A stretch of DNA of 64,000 nt from JAHTBL01 sp038532735 (GCA_038532735.1 JBCBAC010000004.1:62001-126000), one strand, 5' to 3'; positions 16,599 through 25,474 are shown, numbered from the stretch's first letter. Numbers and translations: made by a program. Notes: a model not told the origin generated them from the letters alone.

Positions 16599-17812
16599 GC
16601 CGCCTTCAGTCCTTTGAGGCGCCCGACTAAGGCCGGGATTTTCTCTTTAAACCGGAAAAAGCCATGGGTGGCATGCGGCCAGGCTGCGGCGTCAAAGTCA
16701 CGTAAGGCACGCACCAGTTTGATGCCTTTGGGCGCAAGGCGTCGCTCCAATTCGGTCAAGGCGTCCGCTGCAGGCCCGACAGGCGCATAAGGCGTCACGA
16801 TCTGTTCGAGGTTCGCCTCATTGGCCCATGCCTCCACCGCATCAAGATCGGCGAGGTGGCCGCGATGATTGGGCAAGTTGGTTTTGTAGCGGGCGACACA
16901 ATCCTCCAAGGCGTCAGATATGAAGTCGGTGACAAGAGGGCTCACGTCAAGCGGGCTACGGTCAGCCGTGCTCATCAGCGCGGCACTGGTCACTGGCGTC
17001 AAACCGGACGCAAACAGATAGCCTGGGCTAAAATCCTCTTCGGTCAGCAGAAGGCCAGTCCGTGCGCTTCGATCCCAGCTTTGCGGAACCGGTGCGGGTA
17101 GGCGATCTGGATGAGGAAGGCCCTCCAAAGCCTCGGCATAATTAGATAATTCCCCTTCGGGATTGAAGCGTCCCTCCGTGTAGCGCGCAATATTCGACGG
17201 ACGCGCGAGGTAGGTTTTCCCTTTGGTCTGCAACCCTGCAACCCAACGCCATCCCAGCGTATTGGACGCGGGATCGCCGTCAATTAGATGGCGCAGGAAG
17301 AAATCGGCCCCCAATTCCCAAGGCAGCCGCAAAGTGAAAATCCAGATGGAGGCGAACCACATCCGGGCGTGATTGTGCAGATAGCCGGTTGTGACCAATT
17401 CCTGCGCCCAATGATTGAACGCGGCGATATCTGTCTCGCCCCGGCACGCGTCCTCCCATGCCGCGCGCAGGCCTGCCTCTGTCTGAACCCGGTTAAGCGC
17501 TGCTTGAACGCCTGCGCGATACGAGGTCCAGACCGATGGCCGCATCTCCAACCAGCCTTTCCAATAGGTGCGCCAGTAGACCTCCTGCACGAATTTCTCG
17601 GCAGAAGAGAGCGCATAACGCCCCAGAACGGCCTGCAAAACCTCTTCCTCCGTCACCATGCGGTGACGAATATAGGGTGAAAGACCCGACACGTGGGGAT
17701 GCCCTTCCAGATCGTAGTTGCGCTTGGACGCATAGGCCGATCCGGCTTTGGGAACAAAGGTTTGCAGGCGTTCCAGCGCAGCCGTGCGGGTTGGGGGAAG
17801 TGTGGTCAGCAT
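16595..17812 (-). CDS. Photolyase/cryptochrome-type FAD-binding domain protein lacking the N-terminal antenna domain
   Basis: 405-residue protein in which the photolyase FAD-binding helical domain lies at about 30-225. Key parts are SGLSPYIRHRM, FVQEVYWRTYWKGWL, NHARMWFASIWIF and DGDPASNTLGWRWVAGLQTKGK, all of which line up with the FAD pocket of photolyases. The usual N-terminal alpha/beta antenna domain is absent; the C-terminal 170 residues form a separate alpha/beta-like region. Repair activity is uncertain; a blue-light sensor or an unusual photolyase relative fits better. ATG 17812 has GAGGA upstream. Confidence 0.85.
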   Translation of the reverse strand: MLTTLPPTRTAALERLQTFVPKAGSAYASKRNYDLEGHPHVSGLSPYIRHRMVTEEEVLQAVLGRYALSSAEKFVQEVYWRTYWKGWLEMRPSVWTSYRAGVQAALNRVQTEAGLRAAWEDACRGETDIAAFNHWAQELVTTGYLHNHARMWFASIWIFTLRLPWELGADFFLRHLIDGDPASNTLGWRWVAGLQTKGKTYLARPSNIARYTEGRFNPEGELSNYAEALEGLPHPDRLPAPVPQSWDRSARTGLLLTEEDFSPGYLFASGLTPVTSAALMSTADRSPLDVSPLVTDFISDALEDCVARYKTNLPNHRGHLADLDAVEAWANEANLEQIVTPYAPVGPAADALTELERRLAPKGIKLVRALRDFDAAAWPHATHGFFRFKEKIPALVGRLKGLKAA

Positions 17813-17978
17813 CAGGTCCTCAGAAAGCAATCTTGGGTTGACGCTTTAGCTAAGTCGCCAGCGCTTGCCGTCAAAACCGCTTAAATGGGGCGCTGCCCTT
17901 GCAGGCCCCCAAAGGCAGGCCTAAGACTCTGTTAGCTTATCCCAGCTAGAACCCTTTTTGACGTTTGAGGCAGGCACA

Positions 17979-18608
17979 ATGCATGATCCCGTAAACACCT
18001 ACATGAACCTCGTTCCGATGGTGGTCGAACAGACCAGCCGCGGCGAACGTGCCTACGACATTTTCTCGCGCCTGCTGAAGGAGCGGATTGTCTTCATCAA
18101 TGGCCCGATCCACGACGGCATGTCCCACCTGATCGTGGCACAGCTGCTGCATCTTGAGGCGGAGAACCCGACCAAGGAAATCTCCATGTATATCAACAGC
18201 CCCGGCGGCGTTGTGACGTCCGGCCTGTCGATTTACGACACGATGCAATACATCAAACCCAAGGTCTCCACGCTCTGCATCGGGCAGGCGGCCTCTATGG
18301 GCTCTGTGCTGCTCGCAGGTGGTGAGGCGGGCATGCGTTTCTCGCTGCCCAACAGCCGTATCATGGTGCACCAGCCGTCGGGTGGATATCAGGGCCAGGC
18401 CTCCGATATCATGATCCACGCAGCCGAAACGCAGAAGCTGAAGGATCGCCTTTACGATATTTACGTCAAGCATACGGGCCAGACGAAAAAGGCGGTTGAA
18501 AAGGCGCTGGATCGCGACAACTTCATGTCGCCTGAGGAAGCCAAAGACTGGGGCCATATCGACGAGATCGTCGAGAGCCGCAAAACAGACGACACCGCCG
18601 ACACGTAA
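17979..18608 (+). CDS. clpP: ATP-dependent Clp protease proteolytic subunit
   Basis: Serine peptidase ring of the ClpXP protease. The 209-residue protein has the catalytic triad Ser106 (ASMGS), His131 (MVHQP) and Asp180, each nine positions above Escherichia coli numbering. ATG 17979 with GAGG upstream gives the expected N-terminus; the TTG at 17958 does not. clpX follows 114 bases later, as in many bacteria, separated by a strong stem-loop. Confidence 0.97.
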   Translation: MHDPVNTYMNLVPMVVEQTSRGERAYDIFSRLLKERIVFINGPIHDGMSHLIVAQLLHLEAENPTKEISMYINSPGGVVTSGLSIYDTMQYIKPKVSTLCIGQAASMGSVLLAGGEAGMRFSLPNSRIMVHQPSGGYQGQASDIMIHAAETQKLKDRLYDIYVKHTGQTKKAVEKALDRDNFMSPEEAKDWGHIDEIVESRKTDDTADT

Positions 18609-18641
18609 TCTGCACAGATTTTGGCGTTGTAGACCGCAAAT

Positions 18642-18672
18642 GGCTGTCCTAAGCTATGCACTAAGGACAGCC
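18642..18672. terminator. Stem-loop between clpP and clpX
   Basis: Arms GGCTGTCCTAAG (18642-18653) and CTAAGGACAGCC (18661-18672) pair at 11 of 12 positions around a seven-base loop. No T-run follows, so it may set relative clpP/clpX mRNA levels or be a weak terminator rather than a full stop. Confidence 0.65.
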
Positions 18673-18722
18673 TATTTCGGTAGACCTGATGACAAATGGG
18701 GCCGTGCCCCGAGAGGTATATG

Positions 18723-19988
18723 ATGTCGAATTCGTCGAGCAGCGACAGCAAAAACACCCTGTATTGCAGCTTTTGTGGCAAAAGCCAGCATGAGGTGCGC
18801 AAGCTGATTGCAGGGCCCACCGTGTTCATCTGCGATGAATGCGTTGAGCTGTGCATGGACATCATTCGCGAAGAGACGAAGACAGCCGGTCTGAAAGCCA
18901 GCGACGGCGTGCCGACCCCGCTTGAGATTTGCGAAGTGCTGGACGATTACGTGATCGGTCAGGCGCATGCGAAGCGTGTGTTGTCTGTGGCAGTCCACAA
19001 CCACTATAAGCGGCTCAATCATTCGGGTAACAGCTCGGACATCGAGCTGGCGAAATCCAACATCATGCTGATTGGTCCAACCGGTTGCGGTAAAACGCTG
19101 CTGGCCCAGACGCTCGCGCGCATTCTGGACGTGCCGTTTACGATGGCGGATGCGACGACCCTTACAGAGGCCGGGTATGTCGGGGAGGATGTGGAGAACA
19201 TCATCCTCAAATTGCTCCAAGCCTCTGAATACAATGTCGAGCGTGCGCAGCGCGGCATCGTCTATATCGACGAGGTCGACAAGATCACGCGCAAGTCTGA
19301 CAACCCCTCCATCACCCGCGATGTGTCGGGGGAGGGTGTGCAGCAGGCGCTTCTGAAAATCATGGAAGGCACAGTCGCCTCCGTGCCGCCGCAAGGCGGA
19401 CGCAAGCATCCCCAGCAGGAATTCCTGCAGGTGGACACGACGAACATCCTTTTCATCTGTGGTGGTGCATTCGCAGGGCTCGAAAAGATCATCGCGCAGC
19501 GCGGCAAAGGCTCGGCCATGGGCTTCGGTGCGGATGTGCGCAACAATGACGACCGCGGCGTGGGCGAGATGTTTACCGAGCTTGAGCCGGAAGATCTACT
19601 GAAATTTGGCTTGATCCCTGAATTTGTCGGTCGTCTGCCCGTCATCGCGACCCTGCAGGACCTTGATGAAGATGCATTGGTCACGATCCTGACCCAGCCC
19701 AAGAACGCTCTGGTGCGCCAGTATCAGCGCCTGTTCGAGCTGGAAGACACCAAGCTGACCTTCACCGAAGATGCGCTGTCTGCGATCGCAAAACGCGCGA
19801 TTGAACGCAAGACAGGCGCGCGCGGCCTGCGCTCGATCCTTGAGGATATCCTGCTCGACACGATGTTCGACCTGCCGGGGATGGACAGCGTCACCGAGGT
19901 TGTCGTGAATGAAGAGGCTGTCGGCTCTGACGCGCAACCGCTCATGATCCATGGCGAGGGCGAGAAGGAAAGCGCTAGCGCAAGCTGA
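18723..19988 (+). CDS. clpX: ATP-dependent Clp protease ATP-binding subunit
   Basis: AAA+ unfoldase that feeds tagged proteins to ClpP. The 421 residues open with a zinc-binding domain (Cys15, Cys18, Cys37, Cys40), then Walker A GPTGCGKT (118-125), Walker B YIDE (181-184) and the family's GYVGEDVEN pore region. I chose ATG 18723 rather than the adjacent ATG at 18720, because GAGAGG is then six bases upstream. Confidence 0.97.
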   Translation: MSNSSSSDSKNTLYCSFCGKSQHEVRKLIAGPTVFICDECVELCMDIIREETKTAGLKASDGVPTPLEICEVLDDYVIGQAHAKRVLSVAVHNHYKRLNHSGNSSDIELAKSNIMLIGPTGCGKTLLAQTLARILDVPFTMADATTLTEAGYVGEDVENIILKLLQASEYNVERAQRGIVYIDEVDKITRKSDNPSITRDVSGEGVQQALLKIMEGTVASVPPQGGRKHPQQEFLQVDTTNILFICGGAFAGLEKIIAQRGKGSAMGFGADVRNNDDRGVGEMFTELEPEDLLKFGLIPEFVGRLPVIATLQDLDEDALVTILTQPKNALVRQYQRLFELEDTKLTFTEDALSAIAKRAIERKTGARGLRSILEDILLDTMFDLPGMDSVTEVVVNEEAVGSDAQPLMIHGEGEKESASAS

Positions 19989-20052
19989 TACGTCCACTGG
20001 ACGAATGCGGGCGGATCGGGCATAGCTGACCCAACACAAGTCGGAGGCCCCG

Positions 20053-20436
20053 ATGGGTATCTTGAACACACTTCTGCGTGCGGTGACGTGGTGGAACAGC
20101 CAAACGCTTGGCACGCAACTTTGGACGTGGCGCAAAGGCGTCCGCGTTGGTGAAGATGCCGACGGTAATGTGTTCTACAAAAACCGCGATGACAGCCGCC
20201 GTTGGGTGATCTTCAATGGCGAAGCGGAAGCCTCTCGCGTATCGCCCGAATGGCATGGTTGGCTGCACCGCACATGGGACACCCCCCCGACAGAGGCACC
20301 TTTGCCCCGCAAAACATGGGAAAAGCCGCATCAGGAGAACCTGACGGGCACCGCGCTGGCTTATGCGCCTGCAGGCTCGATCCGGCGTAAAGCGCCGCAG
20401 GAGAAATCTGATTACGAGGCCTGGAGCCCCGAATAA
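20053..20436 (+). CDS. NADH:ubiquinone oxidoreductase accessory subunit, NDUFA12 family
   Basis: 127-residue homologue of the mitochondrial NDUFA12 (17.2 kDa, B17.2) complex I accessory subunit, which alphaproteobacteria share. Family features are TWWNSQTLGTQLWTWRKG near the start, GNVFYKNRDDSRRWVIFNG and the SRVSPEWHGWLH motif. GGAGG lies before ATG 20053. It is 28 bases ahead of mlaD, an arrangement common in Rhodobacterales, with no obvious functional link. Confidence 0.94.
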   Translation: MGILNTLLRAVTWWNSQTLGTQLWTWRKGVRVGEDADGNVFYKNRDDSRRWVIFNGEAEASRVSPEWHGWLHRTWDTPPTEAPLPRKTWEKPHQENLTGTALAYAPAGSIRRKAPQEKSDYEAWSPE

Positions 20437-20464
20437 TAACTGCGATTGAAGGCTTGGGTGGGTC

Positions 20465-20911
20465 ATGTCTGAAAACAAAACCGAAGTGATTGTCGGCACC
20501 GCCGTTCTGGCCGCGGCCATCGGCTTTCTGGTCTATGCAGGCCAGGCGACGGGCTACAGCAACGACACCGGGGAATATGACCTGATGGCCAGCTTCCGCT
20601 CCGTCGAGGGGATCTCTGTAGGAACCGATGTGCGCATGGCAGGTGTGACCGTAGGCAGCGTCAAAGCCCTGAACCTGAACGCCGAAACATTCCGCGCAGA
20701 CACGACCCTCTCAATCGCTGACGGGATCGCTGTACCGGATGATACTTCCGTCGCCATCGCGTCCGAGGGCCTGTTGGGCGGAAACTTTGTCGAGCTGGTG
20801 CCGGGTGGATCGCCCTTCAACCTCGAACCGGGGGACGAGATTATTGACACGCAAAGCTCGGTCAGCCTGATCTCGCTCTTGCTGAAATTCGTCTCGGGAA
20901 GCGGCGAATGA
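20465..20911 (+). CDS. mlaD: Outer-membrane lipid asymmetry protein MlaD (MCE domain)
   Basis: 148-residue MCE-domain protein anchored by an N-terminal helix (about 7-27). MCE hallmarks are FRSVEGISVGTDVRMAGVTVGSV and ASEGLLGGNFVELVPGGS, then the hydrophobic C-terminal helix SLISLLLKF. It would sit in the inner membrane with the MCE ring in the periplasm, moving phospholipids. The other mla genes are not in this window. It overlaps the DUF2155 gene by four bases. Confidence 0.93.
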   Translation: MSENKTEVIVGTAVLAAAIGFLVYAGQATGYSNDTGEYDLMASFRSVEGISVGTDVRMAGVTVGSVKALNLNAETFRADTTLSIADGIAVPDDTSVAIASEGLLGGNFVELVPGGSPFNLEPGDEIIDTQSSVSLISLLLKFVSGSGE

Positions 20912-21264
20912 AGGCGCTATGGGCCGCGCTTTTTGTGGTCTGCGCCAGCATGGCCTCGGCCCAGCAGGTCACCAATGCGCCGGGTGCCACGATCCGGGGC
21001 CTCGATAAAGTCACCGGCGCGCTCACCGACATGACCCTCACAACGGGCGAGGCCAAGATGGTTGGCCGGTTGCAGGTGTCATTGGGTCAGTGCCGCTATC
21101 CCACCGACAACCCTGCGGGCAACGCCTATGCCTGGCTCGAGATTTACGACGCGGTCGAGCGGCAGATGGTGTTTTCCGGTTGGATGGTCGCCTCCGCACC
21201 GGCGCTTAACCCGCTGGATCATCCGCGTTATGACGTTTGGGTCCTGCGCTGCAGCACGGAATAG
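20908..21264 (+). CDS. DUF2155 family periplasmic protein
   Basis: 118-residue exported protein with a signal peptide (MKALWAALFVVCASMASA, cleavage about residue 18). The mature part matches DUF2155: ATIRGLDKVTG, LQVSLGQCRYP, AYAWLEIYD and VFSGWMVASAPALNPLDHPRYDVWV. Two conserved cysteines (in GQCRY and VLRC) suggest a disulphide. Coupled to mlaD by overlap, so it may help envelope maintenance. Its end overlaps the convergent aat gene by 37 bases. Confidence 0.93.
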   Translation: MKALWAALFVVCASMASAQQVTNAPGATIRGLDKVTGALTDMTLTTGEAKMVGRLQVSLGQCRYPTDNPAGNAYAWLEIYDAVERQMVFSGWMVASAPALNPLDHPRYDVWVLRCSTE

Positions 21265-21869
21265 CCGTCCGGCACCTCTTCCTGCGCATAGAAATTGGCA
21301 TTGCGCTCAATCGCAGCTTCCAACATTTCGCGATAAGCGGCGCGCGGGATTTCCTGCGCCCCCAAGCTGACCAGATGCGGCGTCACAAACTGTGTATCAA
21401 ACAACTGAAAGCCCCCGACGCGCAACCGATCCACCAGATAGCCCAGCGCAATCTTTGACGCATCGCGCCGTCTGCTGAACATGCTTTCACCGAAAAACGC
21501 CGCCCCGATCGTGACCCCATAGACGCCGCCGACCAGCTCAGACCCATCCCATACCTCTTGGCTTTGGGCAAAGCCTGCGCGGTGGAGCGTGCTGTAAAGC
21601 TCTTGGATCGTTGGATTAATCCAAGTCTCCTCCCGATCTGCACAGGCTGAGACAACGCTGTCAAAGGCTTCGTTCACAGTCAGCAGATACGGCTCTTGTC
21701 GGATGCGACGCGCAAGGGACCGTGAGATGTGAAAGCCATCCAAAGGAAGGATACCGCGACGCTTTGGGTCGACCCAGAACACCTCCGGATCGTCGCGACC
21801 TTCGGACATGGGAAAAATACCCATCGTATAGGCGCGCAGCATCAGTTCCGGTGTCAGTACGGCGTCCAT
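21228..21869 (-). CDS. aat: Leucyl/phenylalanyl-tRNA-protein transferase
   Basis: 213-residue enzyme that adds Leu or Phe to N-terminal Arg/Lys of proteins, making N-end-rule degrons for the ClpAPS protease. Recognisable: YTMGIFPMSE near 14-23, WVDPKRRGILPLDGFHISRSL, TWINPTIQELYSTLH, GGVYGVTIGAAFFGESMF and QLFDTQFVTPHLVSLGA. The length is that of the short alphaproteobacterial form. It is 27 bases after accC on the same strand, so accB-accC-aat may be one transcript. Confidence 0.96.
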   Translation of the reverse strand: MDAVLTPELMLRAYTMGIFPMSEGRDDPEVFWVDPKRRGILPLDGFHISRSLARRIRQEPYLLTVNEAFDSVVSACADREETWINPTIQELYSTLHRAGFAQSQEVWDGSELVGGVYGVTIGAAFFGESMFSRRRDASKIALGYLVDRLRVGGFQLFDTQFVTPHLVSLGAQEIPRAAYREMLEAAIERNANFYAQEEVPDGYSVLQRRTQTS

Positions 21870-21896
21870 TCTCTCTCCAAGCTGGACGCCCGCAGA

Positions 21897-23243
21897 CTAC
21901 TCCAGATGCGTTTCCAGCCATTTCTCAAGCCAGTGGATATTATAATCCCCGGTTTGCACAGCCTCTTCGGCCAAAAGCGCGTGGAAAAGGGGCACCGTGG
22001 TGTCAATTCCGTCTACAATCAGCTCACCCAAGGCCCGTTGCAGGCGCGCCAGCGCTTCGGGTCTATCGCGCCCATGCACGATCAGTTTGCCGATCAGGCT
22101 GTCATAGTAGGGCGGAATCCGGTAGCCATCATAAAGCGCGCTATCCATGCGCACGCCAAGGCCACCGGGCGCGTGATAGGCCGTTACCTTGCCAGGGCAG
22201 GGTGAGAAATTCGGGAGTTTCTCTGCGTTGATACGGACCTCAATCGCGTGGCCATCCAGCGTCAGATCGTCCTGCGCGAATGACATCGGCAACCCCGCCG
22301 CGACGCGAATTTGTTCGCGCACCAGATCGACGCCGAAGACCGCTTCGGTCACAGGGTGTTCGACCTGTAGGCGGGTGTTCATTTCGATGAAGTAGAACTC
22401 CCCGTCTTCATAGAGGAACTCAATCGTGCCCGCGCCGATATAGTTAATGTTGGCGACGGCATCGGCGCAAATCTTGCCGATCCGCGCGCGGGTTTCCGGA
22501 TCAATCGCAGGGCCAGGGGCTTCTTCAAACACCTTCTGGTGGCGTCGCTGCAGCGAGCAATCGCGCTCGCCCAGATGCACAGCGTTGCCTTTTCCATCGC
22601 CGAACACCTGAATCTCAATGTGGCGCGGCGCGCCGAGATACTTCTCGATATAGACCTCGTCATTGCCGAACGCAGCTTTGCCTTCAGCCCGCGCGGTGCG
22701 GAACGCCTCTTCCAGATCGTCAGCGGTCTTGGCCAGCTTCATGCCGCGCCCCCCACCGCCAGCGGTGGCTTTGATGATCACCGGGTAGCCCATCTCATCG
22801 GAGACGGCTTTGGCGGTTTCATAGTCCGGCACACCGCCTTCCGAGCCGGGGACGCAAGGCACCCCGAGCTTCTTCATCGTGTCCTTGGCGGTGATCTTGT
22901 CGCCCATGATGCGGATATGCTCGGCTGTGGGGCCGATAAAGGTGATGTCGTGATCCTCTACGATTTGCACGAAATTGGCGTTCTCAGACAGGAAGCCGTA
23001 GCCCGGGTGAATTGCCTGAGCGCCCGAAATCTCGCAGGCCGAGATGATCGCCGGGATCGACAGATAGCTGTCCGTGCCGGGCGGCGGGCCGATGCAAACG
23101 CTCTCATCAGCCATCCGCACATGCATTGCATCCGCGTCTGCGGTGGAGTGGACGGCGACCGATTGAATGCCCATCTCGCGCGCGGCGCGGATCACCCGCA
23201 GCGCAATCTCGCCCCGGTTCGCAATGAGGATTTTGTCAAACAT
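21897..23243 (-). CDS. accC: Acetyl-CoA carboxylase, biotin carboxylase subunit
   Basis: ATP-grasp enzyme that carboxylates biotin on AccB, the first step of fatty acid synthesis. The 448 residues begin MFDKILIANRGEIALRVIRA and contain the glycine-rich ATP loop KATAGGGGRGMKLA, HLGERDCSLQRRHQK and EMNTRLQVEHPVTE. Length matches stand-alone AccC. Nine bases downstream of accB, as usual. It is distinct from the larger pyruvate carboxylase at 59114. Confidence 0.97.
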   Translation of the reverse strand: MFDKILIANRGEIALRVIRAAREMGIQSVAVHSTADADAMHVRMADESVCIGPPPGTDSYLSIPAIISACEISGAQAIHPGYGFLSENANFVQIVEDHDITFIGPTAEHIRIMGDKITAKDTMKKLGVPCVPGSEGGVPDYETAKAVSDEMGYPVIIKATAGGGGRGMKLAKTADDLEEAFRTARAEGKAAFGNDEVYIEKYLGAPRHIEIQVFGDGKGNAVHLGERDCSLQRRHQKVFEEAPGPAIDPETRARIGKICADAVANINYIGAGTIEFLYEDGEFYFIEMNTRLQVEHPVTEAVFGVDLVREQIRVAAGLPMSFAQDDLTLDGHAIEVRINAEKLPNFSPCPGKVTAYHAPGGLGVRMDSALYDGYRIPPYYDSLIGKLIVHGRDRPEALARLQRALGELIVDGIDTTVPLFHALLAEEAVQTGDYNIHWLEKWLETHLE

Positions 23244-23252
23244 ATCCGCGCC

Positions 23253-23756
23253 TTATTCGATGATGACCAGCGGGGCGCCGAACTCTACCGGGGCGCCGTC
23301 TTCGACCAGAATACGCGTGACCGTGCCCGATTTTGGCGCCGGGATCTGGTTCATCGTTTTCATCGCTTCGATGATCAAAAGCGTCTCGCCTTCGCTGACC
23401 TGTTGACCGGTCGAGATGAACGAAGGCGCGCCCGGCTCGGGCTGCATGTAAACCGTTCCAACCATAGGCGAGGTTACCGCACCGGGGTGGCTCGCCGGAT
23501 CGTCCCCTGCAGGGGCTGCGGGCGTAGCAGGTGTGGCTGCCGCAGCGGGTGCGGAAGCGGCTGGAGCTGCAGCAGCAGGGGCAGGGGCGGTCACCGTTTG
23601 CACAACTTGCTGCGTCCGCGCGACACGCACATCCAGCGAATTGTCCTCACCATATTCGCGGCGCACTTCCAGCTCTGTCAGGTCATTGGCGCGCAACAAT
23701 TCTGCCAGCGCCTGAATGAATTCTACGTCGCCGTCATGGGATTTTGTCTTTGTCAT
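23253..23756 (-). CDS. accB: Acetyl-CoA carboxylase biotin carboxyl carrier protein
   Basis: 167-residue carrier that holds biotin for AccC and the carboxyltransferase. Domains: an N-terminal helical part (1-50), a flexible Ala/Pro-rich linker (about 56-90) and a C-terminal biotinyl domain with EAMKTMN and the biotinylated Lys133. Start ATG 23756 is supported by GAGGG about 13 bases upstream. It heads accB-accC-aat. Confidence 0.96.
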   Translation of the reverse strand: MTKTKSHDGDVEFIQALAELLRANDLTELEVRREYGEDNSLDVRVARTQQVVQTVTAPAPAAAAPAASAPAAAATPATPAAPAGDDPASHPGAVTSPMVGTVYMQPEPGAPSFISTGQQVSEGETLLIIEAMKTMNQIPAPKSGTVTRILVEDGAPVEFGAPLVIIE

Positions 23757-23921
23757 TGTGGTTTTGCCCTCGTGGTCCCCAACAGGCCTTTGGCCCTGAT
23801 TTCGGTCAGGTATAGTGCAAGGCTGACGTAGTGAAAAGCGCCAAGCCTTGTCAATATGTGGGGAATGCGAACGGGCTTTGCGAGGGGAAAGGCGAGCGGG
23901 CCTTCCCCCAGGACTAGCAAG

Positions 23922-23942
23922 GCCCCGGGTCAAGCCCGGGGC
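23922..23942. repeat. Palindromic repeat, TCAAG loop
   Basis: Perfect eight-base arms GCCCCGGG and CCCGGGGC around a TCAAG loop. It belongs to the same sort as 1360-1378. It lies between the end of livF and the start of accB, both transcribed leftwards, so it may also act as a terminator for the liv operon. Confidence 0.6.
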
Positions 23943-23950
23943 GCAAGGGT

Positions 23951-24706
23951 TTAGATGGCCAGGTACTCGGCCCGCAGCTCGGCGTTCTCAAGCACTTCGG
24001 CGGCGGTGCCATCGAAGACGATCCCACCTGTGTCAAGGATCACGGCCCGGTCGGCCAGCTCCAAGGCGCGCACTGCGTTTTGCTCAACAATCACCGTTGT
24101 CATGCCCTGCTCCTTGATGTGGATGAGCGTCTTTTCGATCTCGTCCACGATCACAGGCGCCAGTCCTTCATAAGGCTCATCCAGCAGCAGTACCTTGATG
24201 TCACGGGCCAGCGCTCGGGCAATGGAGAGCATCTGCTGTTCACCACCCGAAAGCGTCGTGCCTTCCTGGTTCTTGCGCTCCCCAAGGCGGGGGAAGAGGT
24301 CGTAAAGACGCTCAATCGACCAACCAATCGGAGGCGCGATCTGCGCGAGCTTCAGGTTTTCCTCGACCGTCAGGCCTGCGATAATCCGACGATCTTCCGG
24401 CACAAGACCAAGCCCGACAGAGGCCGCCTCATGGCTCGCCATATTATGCAGCGGCTGGTGATCGAGCCAGATCTCACCATGGGTCACTTGCGGATCCCCA
24501 AGACGTGCGATGGAGCGCAAGGTCGATGTCTTGCCCGCCCCATTACGTCCCAGAAGGGCAAGGATCTCGCCCTCATGAACGTTGAAGCTGACGCCCTGCA
24601 CGATGTAGCTTTCACCGTAATAGGCATGCATATCCCAGACCGACAGGAAGGCGGGGGCGGTTTGCGCCATATTGGCGTTCTTGGAAAAGTCGGGTTTCAC
24701 ATTCAT
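23951..24706 (-). CDS. livF: ABC transporter ATP-binding protein, LivF type
   Basis: One of two ATPases of a branched-chain amino acid-type ABC importer. The 251 residues carry Walker A GRNGAGKT, the signature LSGGEQQM, Walker B LLLDEP and the HAAT-family stretch IAGLTVEENL. A strong AAGGAGA precedes ATG 24706. Last gene of a livKHMGF operon read leftwards. The substrate cannot be read from the sequence; the neighbouring ScfR-type regulator suggests a short carboxylic acid rather than an amino acid. Confidence 0.9.
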   Translation of the reverse strand: MNVKPDFSKNANMAQTAPAFLSVWDMHAYYGESYIVQGVSFNVHEGEILALLGRNGAGKTSTLRSIARLGDPQVTHGEIWLDHQPLHNMASHEAASVGLGLVPEDRRIIAGLTVEENLKLAQIAPPIGWSIERLYDLFPRLGERKNQEGTTLSGGEQQMLSIARALARDIKVLLLDEPYEGLAPVIVDEIEKTLIHIKEQGMTTVIVEQNAVRALELADRAVILDTGGIVFDGTAAEVLENAELRAEYLAI

Positions 24707-24718
24707 TGGTCTTCTCCT

Positions 24719-25474
24719 TTACGCGCTCTCGCCCAGATACGCTTCGCGCACCTTGGGATGGCCTTTGATGTTCTCGGGGCTGTCTTCGACCAGCGGCGTG
24801 CCTTGGGCCAGCACGGTAATCCGTTCGGCCAGCGAGAACACCACATGCATGTCATGCTCAATGATGGCGATGGTGATGTCGCGCTTGTCCTTGATCTCCT
24901 TGAGCAGATCGATCGTGTTGTTGGTGTCGGCCCGCGCCATACCTGCTGTTGGCTCATCCAGAAGCAGCAAGCGCGGTTCTTGTGCCAGACACATCGCGAT
25001 CTCCAGACGGCGTTTGTCACCGCGTGACATCGAGGCTGCGTGCATATCCCGCTTTTCGTAGAGGTTCATATCCTCCAGCATGGTCTTGGCCTTCTCGATC
25101 ACGTCCAGCTGATGACGCACCGCGCCAAAGCCATTCATCTCGAACGAGCCGTCCCGCTTGGCAAAACACGGGATCATCATGTTTTCCATCACCGTCAGGT
25201 CGCCGAAAATTTCAGGCGTCTGGAACACGCGGCTGATCCCCATCTGGTTGATCTCATGCGGCGAACGCCCCAGCACGGACTGCCCATCGAACATGACCGA
25301 GCCCGTATCGGGGATCAGCTTGCCCACAAGACAGTTCAGTAGCGTGGACTTACCGGCCCCGTTCGGCCCGATAATCGCGTGGACGGTGTTTTCGGCCACG
25401 CTCAGATTGACCTCTGACAAAGCCTGCAATCCGCCAAAGCGCTTGCCGACATTTTTAACTTCAAGAATTCCCAT
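24719..25474 (-). CDS. livG: ABC transporter ATP-binding protein, LivG type
   Basis: Second ATPase of the importer, 251 residues, with Walker A GPNGAGKS and Walker B LLLLDEP. The ABC signature, normally LSGGQ or LSYGQQ, reads MSRGDKRRLEIA here, so the second glycine and the glutamine are lost (see findings). The stretch ISRVFQTPEIFGDLTVMENMM is typical of LivG-like proteins. It lies 12 bases upstream of livF. Confidence 0.87.
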   Translation of the reverse strand: MGILEVKNVGKRFGGLQALSEVNLSVAENTVHAIIGPNGAGKSTLLNCLVGKLIPDTGSVMFDGQSVLGRSPHEINQMGISRVFQTPEIFGDLTVMENMMIPCFAKRDGSFEMNGFGAVRHQLDVIEKAKTMLEDMNLYEKRDMHAASMSRGDKRRLEIAMCLAQEPRLLLLDEPTAGMARADTNNTIDLLKEIKDKRDITIAIIEHDMHVVFSLAERITVLAQGTPLVEDSPENIKGHPKVREAYLGESA

